From positions 12,936 to 54,264 of IMG/VR virus record IMGVR_UViG_3300030419_006644: a DNA stretch of 41,329 nt, one strand, 5' to 3'. Positions 27,937 through 37,800 of the stretch are shown here, piece after piece. Position 1 is the stretch's first letter. The number at the start of each line of letters is the position of its first letter. Origin of the DNA: a virus. Both the position numbers and the translations under genes were made by a program. A model generated the notes under the pieces. That model was given only the letters and a program-made list of their open reading frames with translations. It did not search any database and was not told where the DNA came from.

Positions 27937-28804
27937 TCCTAGCTTCTTGCCTTTTTATCTGCTGGTCTAAAATAGTCATAGCTTTATTATACACTGAAGC
28001 AGTACTTAGACTGTTTTCAATCATATATGGTATCTTGTAATTCGTTGAAAAATCTTGAGATACGTTAAATGAATCTGAAAGCTTAGACTCTGACAGATAA
28101 GGCACTGATAGATGCAGGGCTTTTTTCTTGGCAGAAATTTTTCCTCCTTTCACCTGAATGGGAAAGGCTGAATCTAACCTAATATATGTATTGCCATTGT
28201 CCATTTCTCTTATATCAACAATACCTTTAGTCATAACGCTACGATTCGACACTTTAGAAAAGGTTAAATTAATTTCTAATCCTGAACCCGATAACCCTTT
28301 TGGGGGCCAAGCCAATAAAATTTCTCCCTCTGGAGGGTTGATGTAAATTCCATTATTAACCAAAGCGACTCCCTTTACAGAGCCGTCTTCATTTACAGAA
28401 GTAATTTTATATTTGGAGCACAGCTTTTGATTCGTAGATGCTTCTATTTTGGGATCTCCTTCTTCCACCTCAAAGATTTCCCCTTCTTTGTATCCTTTAC
28501 CCGATGAGACTATTTGGAAATTGTCGTTAATGACATACTCCTTGAATGATACATCTACAGAGTCTCCAATCACAAAATTTTTGGACTCCTTATCTTCAAT
28601 TTCTATTTGATCTGGAGCTATACTTGAAAAGTCGCATATTAAATAAATATCGTCAGTTTTAGCGATTTCATAGCTTTCCGAATCTGCGTTAAATTTAAAC
28701 ACTGTCCCCGGTTTAATGTAGTGAGGGTTAAAATTTGTATCTGATACTACCAAATTTGACCCCTTTGTTACAGAAGCTCTACAGTTTAAAAAGTTTTTCG
28801 GCAT
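27896..28804 (-). CDS. Uncharacterised tail-operon protein with C-terminal coiled coil
   Basis: 302 residues, last gene of the tape-measure operon. Mostly beta-rich (FIVIGDSVDVSF-like strands; SSGKGYKEGEIFEVEEGD; NNGIYINPPEGEILLAWPP), with a Gly-Tyr-Pro flavour similar to the end of the convergent gene. The C-terminus is a predicted coiled coil (TILDQQIKRQEARINSLEEE), which suggests trimerisation. AAGGATAA about 12 bases before the ATG is a plausible ribosome site. Its last 41 bp lie inside the 3' end of the plus-strand gene. I do not recognise the family; a small trimeric tail or fibre component fits best. Confidence 0.7.
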   Translation of the reverse strand: MPKNFLNCRASVTKGSNLVVSDTNFNPHYIKPGTVFKFNADSESYEIAKTDDIYLICDFSSIAPDQIEIEDKESKNFVIGDSVDVSFKEYVINDNFQIVSSGKGYKEGEIFEVEEGDPKIEASTNQKLCSKYKITSVNEDGSVKGVALVNNGIYINPPEGEILLAWPPKGLSGSGLEINLTFSKVSNRSVMTKGIVDIREMDNGNTYIRLDSAFPIQVKGGKISAKKKALHLSVPYLSESKLSDSFNVSQDFSTNYKIPYMIENSLSTASVYNKAMTILDQQIKRQEARINSLEEELQKRNS

Positions 28805-28843
28805 GGCTTATATTATCCTTGTTTTTAAGTTTTTTCAAATTAT

Positions 28844-31800
28844 CTATCTGGGTTCGTGTAAAAGGCCACCGGGTCTTTGCTCTTTTACTATAGTCTCTAA
28901 CACTACTCCTCTTAGCGAATCTGCAAGTTTCTCGTTTCTCTCAAGGTCTCCGGTATCCCCTTCGTTATCTTTTTCACCTGACCCTTCAGCGCCTCTTTCA
29001 CCGCTAGTCTCTACTTCCGCCGTTGGCTCACCGCCACCACGACCACCATTAACGGTGATGCTGATATTATTGATCATTCCGCCGCTACCAGCTGCTTTAT
29101 CGCCTTCTTGGCCAGTTGCTAGAGTTTCTCCCTCCTTCTCGGACTCCTTGGTGGAAGATTCTTCCATTAGCCTATTCATGTTCTCAGCTAAATCAACAAG
29201 TTGGCTTATCTTTTCTGGGTCCCCTCCAGCACTTCCAGCCGTATCAAATAATCCACCACCGGGAACCACTCCACCTTCATGGAACGTAGGTACTAAACCC
29301 TTGTTTAATCTATTTAAGAATTCCGTTCCGTAAGTTTGAGTCGCTTGCGGGTCAAGAACGAATTCCCCTGCCTGTAAAAGAGCAGGGACCTCTTTACCAC
29401 CTGTAACATTTCGGCCTCCGATACCAAAACGTTTTACGAAACCTCCCTTCGCAAAGGTTTTAGTTCTAGGTAATTGCCAACCAAAGTCAATAACACCCGT
29501 ATTTCTCGCATCTTGAAAAGTCATTTCGTTGAAACGTTGACTCATTAAAGCGGAAGTGCTATCAAATTGATCTCCAGTACCAACATACCCAACCTCTCTC
29601 CATCCTCCGGTATTTGGATTTGGGATATATGTGCGACCCTGATTATCAGTGATCGGAACATTTGGTGGGGCTCCTCCAGAGTCCATCGCCTTGGCTGCAC
29701 GATTTGCGTTTATCTCGCCCCTCCATTCTGCCGCCTTCTTCCCTACCTCAACCATAGCGGCTGATATAACAGCGTTTAGACGACCAGCCTTTAGCACATT
29801 ACTTCTTTGATCTTGGAAACTCTGCATGGCTTCATTACGACGATCAGCTTCCATCTTTAAGAAATCTTCGTAATCTAAAAACTTATCCTGCCTAGTTTTC
29901 CTAAATTGGCTCTGAACATTTGATTCATCTTGGAATAAGGCAAAGTTACTCAATCTTTTATCTACTTGATATTTTGCCCTTCCGGGTCTGTCAGGGTCAT
30001 TCATCAGATAAAAGTTATCAAGCTGTTGCTTAAATCCTCTATTCCTGCCCTGCTCCATAGAAGGCGGTACTCCACTACGCCCAGTGTAACTAGGAGCATC
30101 ATCCATATTTACCTCTGGGAACATTCTGCCCCCCTTAAGATCCAGTAAAGGTTTATTCTTCCCTAAAGATGCAGGTAATGTTCCCCCACTAGCTGCCATA
30201 GCCACATTCCCCTGATTAAGATCCTCCATGATGGATGACCCATATTTTTGAACTGCTGATTTACGCATGACAAATTCGCCACCCGCCATCATAGCTGGAA
30301 CATCATCCTTATATCCGCTTCCACCTGTTACCATGCCGCCTGTATTGAATCTTTGCGGGACTAATCCCCCTTTAGAAAAAGTGCTCCATCGCGAGCCAGC
30401 GTATCCACCCATTGCCCCAATCGAACCTGCAATAACATTCTCTATAACTCTCCCAACCGTTGCCCTAAACAATACTCTTTGCATGTCCATCGCAACAGCC
30501 TTAGCAAAAGATTTAAATGCATCTTTTCCGCTTTGTGAACCATCGATCCATGAATCCCAAGCGCTTTCGAAAGATGAAGTAATACTTTGGGAAAGTTGAG
30601 CGACATCATTCATCAGATCTTCTTTCCAATCTGTCTGACTCGCTTTGATCTTGTTTTGCATTTGTCTTTGCAAAGTTTCCCCAAAGTTCATTTCCCCCCG
30701 CCTGAAGGCAGACATATCTTGCGCGTTCCTTGCCCCAGCAAGCTGGCGTCCTGTGCCTGTTCCTAATGCGAGGCTTTGCTCCGCTCTTAATACATTCTGA
30801 TGTTCTGAGAGTCTTTGAGTCCTCAAAGATTGATCGAACCCTTCGCCCATTTGGTATTTGAGCCTCAAAAGATCCTTATTCGCTTCCTGTTCTCCAATGT
30901 CGCCTTGCAATTTAAATTGCCGAGTAAGTTCTCCCCGCTGGGCTGGGTCAAGCGCTATGTTTAACTCCTTCAAAGTATTGCTTAATCTTTCTGTTTCCTC
31001 TTTGAATTTGTCAATCGGTAACTCCTGTAACTTTTTCGTAAGGTCTTCTTTTGCTTTCTGGAGTTCCTCGGTCTTTGTACTGTCTTGCTCAAGTAGAGGA
31101 ATATTCTTCATCAACTCATCTATTTCTCGCGTTTTAATCGAGTTAAGCAGACCCTGTTTAGTGGTTCCTAAAGCTAGATGACCATTGCTTGCCTCTGTAA
31201 GAGAGGCGCGTTCTTTCATCTTTGTGATTTCGAGATTATAAGCTGCTTTTCTATTTGCCTCGACTTCAGCTGGGATACCCTTTCTTACGTCTTCCAGTGC
31301 TCCTAGCTGTTTCTGTCCAGCTTGAAAGGTGGATAGCGCTTTCTTCTGTTCAGGGGATAGAAGGTGGAATACTGCATCAGAAGCCTTCTGCTCACCTGTC
31401 CTTACCTTATCAATGGACGTTTGCGAGATGCCCATCTCCAACAAGCTTTTCTCTCTACTCTCCTGAGTCGTTTGGATTTTGCCCATAGCTTGACTTATAT
31501 GCGTAAGCCTCTCTTGAGCATCTTGACTCCTAATTTGTAGTGCTGAATCCCTAGGATCTCTCCCCATAGCCAATTCCATAGGTCTCCCCATAGCTATAGC
31601 TCTCTCCCTAGAAGCGGTCAAATTGGCAAAAGTTCTCTGATAGTACTTTTTCATTGCGTTTGGATCTCTCAGGTCATCTGTACCCTCTAAACCTTTCGGT
31701 AATTTTGTTAAGCTATCGATTATTGCGAGATCTCTGCTCATCTGACTTCCCGACGCCACAGCTTTTCTCGATGCGTCCTGCCCTACTTGTACCAAGCCCG

Positions 31801-34800
31801 ACACTTTTGGGCTCGTTGCGGTGTTAGGTTTACCACCCAACTCAAACAACCTTGTTTTCGGGTTCCATTTATACCCTGAAGGGGTTGTTCCGCCTCCCGG
31901 TGTTGCAATGGCTTGTGATGCAACATTCCAATTGCCGCCGCCAACTTGCCTCATTATATAGTTTCCCAAATCATTTTCTTGTTGCTGGAACATTCCTTTC
32001 GTGTCCGGCCTTTGATTCAGATCCCGTATGTGAGACAAATGACTTTGCAGGACTTGCACGTTTGTCTCAGGGCCAAATTGTTGAGAACCTCTAGTTCCAC
32101 CCTGCGTTAGTGTGTTTACTAATGTTCTAGCTTGAGTTTGAGCCTTTCGGACGCCTCCACTGAACGCCGGGTTTTTGGCTGGGGTCGCGCTCCACACAGA
32201 ACCCCCATAAGGATTATTGGGATCGATATATTTTGCTTCCTGTTGATAAATTTGCATTATCAACTTTTTCAAAGCCTCTTTCGATACTCCGACTTTTTGG
32301 AATCCTGCTTTATCACCCTCACCCTCCTTGTCGTACCACTTGGCAATAGCGTCATCAATATTGCCCTTTCTCATATCCTCCGAGGACATAAGTTCCCTAA
32401 AATCATGAAGCCAATTTTTCATAGGGTTACCAAAGGCTCCGTGCTTAGTGCGGTATTGAGCCTTCATTGCCGGAATCTGCACACCCGACACATCCATTGC
32501 TTGTTGAAGCATGGGGGACGCTTGATAAACCGCAGAATCTTCATGAAATCCCTTCTCGTCAGGATCGGCAGATAAGTACTGCATCCAACTTTGAGGGTTA
32601 GCAGCATCAACCGTGATCGTAGTCGGCTTTCCGTTCCTCATTATCTTCAATTGTTCTTTATAACCCGGAATCTTACCTTCTTGGATTTCGCGCTGTTTCC
32701 TCATTAGTCTACTAATAGGAAACGCAGTATCATACCCGCCCTTCGGCCCCGCGCCACCTGATCCTTGCCATGCTGGAGCAGCAACTGCCGAATACATACC
32801 CCGTGATCGCTGACCACCAGCCGATGAAAATGGACCGGGCTTTCTTAAAAAATGCTCTTCACCTGTACCCTTCTGATTCCAAACTCCGAAGTCAGAATTC
32901 TGGCTCCATGCAGCCATTCTACCGAATGTTTGGTGCATCGGTTCGCGAGCTAAGGGTAAGTTTCTATTTAGCCGGTCAGGATTGGCCAGTAAAGAGCCTA
33001 ACTGCGAACTCGCCCTTTCTCTATTTTGATTCAGGCTGTAGGCATTATTAATCTCTCTCATTTGCAAACTAAGCTGTTGTGGCAGAGTAGACATCGCATG
33101 TGTCAAAAGCCCGGAGGCATTGATTAATTCTACATTTGTGTTGATTAGTTGAGCAGTAATTTCGGTATTTGCGCCCATTGCCCGAACCAATTCAACTTGA
33201 AGATCGGATTGCCCTTTTCGGATTCTTGTCTCTGCGGCTTTTTTCTCCCTATCTATATCCCCCGACTTCATTGTTCTAAGGATTTGGTATGCTATATCCC
33301 CATGCTGGCTTATTGGCCGATCAGCCATTCTTGCATTGCCACCCATCGGGAAAGCTGCTTGACCATGTTGTCCGAAAATAGCACCACCTTCGCCTCTTAA
33401 GTAGGACTCAGCATCTTTGAGACTCATTTTTTGTATCGCGGATGAATGCTTACCCCCCAAAAGGAAATCAAGCATCTGACCGCCTCTTGCTGCAAATCTG
33501 TCTTTTTTCGTTTGCCTGAACGAATCTCCTAATCCGGACCTATTTAAATCAAATCCCATTCCTTCAAGGGCTCCCATTGCGGCAACCCTAGAATCTAACA
33601 TTTTCATTCCCTCAAAAGTAGCTGGATGGCCTGAACCCCCAGAAAAGCCTTCAGCAGCGGCGAAAAATGCTGCTGGGCCTTGACCACCAAAAGACGAAGC
33701 TTGCATTTTCATTCTGTGCTGGAAGTCTGCGTTACTTTTTGCAACTGTATTATTTATTTTTAATAAGTTATTTTGATGGTATGTAGCTACTGTATTGTTA
33801 TTTATTTGAGTAGCAAGCTTGTCCATTGCACTTCGAATCTCCGTTTTGCTCTTATCATCGACGGTAGGATCATTCAATATCTCCTTGTAAAGACCCATAT
33901 GATCACCGGGAGCACCTTGCATCATTAGCTTACCTAACAAAGCCTTTGCTTGTTGTCCCCTAGTGCCAGCGCCAGAGGTTATCCCTCGTGTACCTTGTGT
34001 CAATAATGAGCCACCAGCACGTTGATAGGCCGCAACGTTCTGCATGGACAAGGAAGCTAAGTTTCTCTGTTGCGCTTGGGCCATGCTTCGGTCCGACATA
34101 TCAGAATGACTGATATTATACAGTAATTTACCTATCGCCTCTTGATTTTTTATAGAAGATTTAAAATGCGTTTCCGATATTGTTATATATCCTTGCGATG
34201 CGTTTGCTGCATTAATAGCGGCTGTTTTTAATTTAATTACAGAACCGGCCAATTGATTGACGTCTTTCGAAGCTTCTTTAGAAACGTCCATTAACTTTTC
34301 CTCTGCTTCGACCATTGCCTCCAATTGCTCCCACGCAAATTCAACGTCTCTAAAGTTTTCAAATAAGGGGTCGCCTTTCAGTTCTTTCATTGCTTCCCCT
34401 TTACGCCCCCCTCCGTGAAGCGCTATGTTTCTGGCCATAGTTTTCATTTGGGAATATGAAAATCTCTCGTCTTTACCTATAGTAATAGCTTTATCAAAAA
34501 CTCCCCCTTCGCCTCTTATTTTTTTCTCGTCCAATGCTGCCATGCTTGCCTTTGCAAGTATGTCTTGCATTCCCGTCACATCACCTGTCGATGCAGCTGC
34601 CGCTAATTCCCTAATTCTGTTTGGATCGCCTAAGCCCTGAAGAGCTATTGCGCCTTTTTGCCGTAGTGCTGCAAGAGTGGTGGCTCCAGCGCCCGATTGC
34701 ATGGCATCTACGTATTCTTGTTGAGCTTTAACAAAGTCACCTGTGGCAGACGCTGCTTCTTGCTTAAGAGCAACTTCTGCCGCATAAACGTTCCTTAAAT

Positions 34801-37800
34801 CATCTAGAGTAGATTTAGATTGTTCAGCATAGTCTGTTATCCAACTATACGCCCCAACAGCAGCACCTAATGCAGCACCCACACCAAGACCCACGCCCGT
34901 ACCGACTCCCGGCACAACTGACCCCATTGTCGCGCCCATAGCTGCGAAACTTGCCACGGAGGACGCTCCACGCACATTGGACGCTGCCTGTCTTCCAGCT
35001 TTTGTATTTTGATTTATCCCCGCTGCCAGCGAATGACCAACCATTGGAGCAAAAAAGCCAATACCCATTCCTAATTGGCCCATCATACCAGCGTTTCTAG
35101 CAAACGCACCCCTCGATTTTTCTTGGGCTATTTGTTTTTTTAGCTCTCTCTTGTCCTTGTCGGCTGACTTTCTTATCTCCCTTTTTTCCTTTGCGGCTGC
35201 TGATTTTTCATTTCTTTTCTCTTTCAGCCTTTCTTGTTCCACTAAAACCGCTGGACTATGGTAAACTTGTCCTACTCGGCTCATCGCAGTTCCTGCCACT
35301 CCAGCAACTTGAGCCTGACGAGCAGCAATATTTCTCTCTGCTGTACCCTGATATGTATCGACTCTCAATAAGTTTTGTTTAGCTCTTTTTAATTCATTTA
35401 TATCTGCTGTTCGAGCGTCTGTTCCTTTCAGGCCTTCGAGCCTTTTGATTTCTGTATCTATGTTTGATATATTATAACTGGCTCCTGTTCCTGTAATAGC
35501 ACCAAGGGATTTCCCTTGTAATCCGGCTGATCTAAACATGCGTCTATTACTTAAAGCCTTATCTCGTGTAGCTTCAGCGGCGCTTATTCTGCGTTGATCT
35601 CTTGCATCTGCGGCTTCCCATCCCCCTCGGAATAAATTCCTTACTGTCTTGGAGCCTCCTTTACCCTCGATCATATTGGCTAATCTTTTTGCCGTATCAT
35701 CGACAACGGATTGCGTTAAAGTTACTTGTGTCCCTGCCCTTGGACCTGAAACCAATTCATACTGAGCTTGGCCAACAAACGACCCATAAGTTCTCTTAAA
35801 CTCATTGATAATCTTCATTTGATCAGCCTGAGTCTTTACTTGTCCTGTGCCGAGCTTATCCAAACCTTCAGAAACTTTACTAAGGTCCGTCATATTCTGC
35901 TGGTATTTTTTGTATGTCTCATGCGCCTTGGATGCCTCTTTACCTGCGGCATTTTGCACGGTCCTAGCATGTTTTACTTCTTCTGTCAGAGTAGCCATTT
36001 GCTTTTCCATGTCCCTCAAAGCGGCATCCCATCCCAATGCGTTCGCTCCATAACCCATAGCTCCCATTGCTAACGGATTAAAATTAGGAACAAATCCACC
36101 ACTCATACCTGCTCTTGCAGGATTTGGGTGATTCATAACAGCCTTTCTTAAAGAAGAATAAGTCGGCTCATCTCTCGTATTACCAACTACGGGGCCAGAG
36201 TAATTCGGAGTATCGACAGTAGTAGCGTAAATTTGAGATCTAGAAAGACCACTTGCTTTTTTCTCTCTCGCGAAAGCGGCTTGAATCGGGTCTACAAAAT
36301 TTGGAATATTGCCTCTGCTAAAAGTCCTACTAAAAGTCATCCACTCTTCATTACTCCATTCCTTATCGTGAGTCTTCTTTACATTCCATAATTTATCAAA
36401 GTTCGGCTGCTTTTTCTTAGCGTCGGCATAAGCCTTTCCCACGAAAGTTGAGGAAAATTCACCGTGAAGCCTCTTTACTCCGTGCTTTTTAAGCAATGAA
36501 ATAATTTTTTCGTTTGCCAATAAATCCGTAAGGACTTTACCCCCAACGACTTGCCCAGCGTTAATCGTTCTAATAGGGTCTCCTGCTGCTTTAGCATCCC
36601 TTAATTGTCTAAAGAGACTACGGAGACCCCCCTGACCCTTTATGTATTTTATGTCCCATGCACCCGTGTCGAAGTTTCTCCCTCCCATCTCAGACCAACT
36701 TGAACCCCCTCCGCGAGAGGCTGATGGACCTCGAACAATATCCGATAAGGGAGCAGCCACTGGCCCCGTTCTACGTAAACCGAAAGGGTTATTAAAGTTA
36801 GGGATAGACCCACCAGCAGCAGTAGTCCACCCCTTTGTTCCCATAAAGCTTCTCGCATTATCAAATGCCTGTCTAAATATTGGAGTTTTTAAACCTTGTA
36901 CTCCTGACCTAGCATTAAAAAAGTCATCTATAATTCGAAAATCATTAGAACTAAATTGCCCAAGTCCTTTTTGATTTTTCCATTGGGCTATTTCTTTAAC
37001 AACTCTGCGGTAATGTTCAGGGAATGACTGCATCGCTTTACCCCCAAGAGTTCCACGGGCATCAATAGTAGCCGTAGATTTTACATCCATAGGGAACCAT
37101 TTTCCTTGATGCCTTAATGCTCCCTCTACCGGATCCAATCCTCGCCCAACATTAGCCTCTGTTCCGCTAAACCTAGGACCAATACTAGGGTTCTTTGACG
37201 CAAAGAGTAAATCTTCATAAAATTTTCCCGAAGATTTAGAAGTCGGCTTTATTTTAGTGTTTAATCTTTGAAAAAACTCTTGGGTCGATACACCACTAGC
37301 TGCTGATTTTATAGCTGCTGCTTTGGCTGGATTAGCTTGAAGGAGAGCTTGAAAAGCCGACGAATTTACATTAACAGGACCAGACAAATAATTAGCCAAT
37401 GGGGCAGAACCACCCAAAATTCCACCGGGGCCAAGACTCATTCCCGGTTTATCAATACCAAGAGGCCCCTTCATATTAAATCCAGTTAAAACTTTACCTA
37501 TTAAACTATACGCCGCAGCTGTATTTTCCCCAAGTTGCCCAGCGCTTCCCCTAGACGGCTTAGAAAAAAGAGATGAACTTGCATATCGCGGATAAAGCCC
37601 ACTAGCACCCGGACCTCCAGAGGTCGGAGAAACTGGCCTTGCGCCATACAGGCTTGTGATAGGCATATTAAAAGATCCATACACTGGGCTCATTTTAGCG
37701 AAATTTGGAATATGACCACCACTTAGCCCTCCTCTAAGTTGATCCTTCAAATCTGCGTGGGTCATTCTGAGTTGAGGATTGGAAGTTCCATGACTTGCAG

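Noticed and set aside
28803-29333. A 176-codon plus-strand frame at the tape-measure 3' end
   Set aside because: It is a Pro/Ser-rich shadow of the low-complexity C-terminus of the tape measure.
32132-32575. A 147-codon plus-strand frame inside the tape measure, and similar ones at 36642 and 37928
   Set aside because: They lie wholly within the tape-measure gene, carry no recognisable domain and have no operon partners.
36317-36810. Acetyltransferase (GNAT) domain in the tape measure
   Set aside because: A Gly-rich turn before a helix is present, but the full acetyl-CoA loop and flanking strands are not recognisable, so I leave it unassigned.
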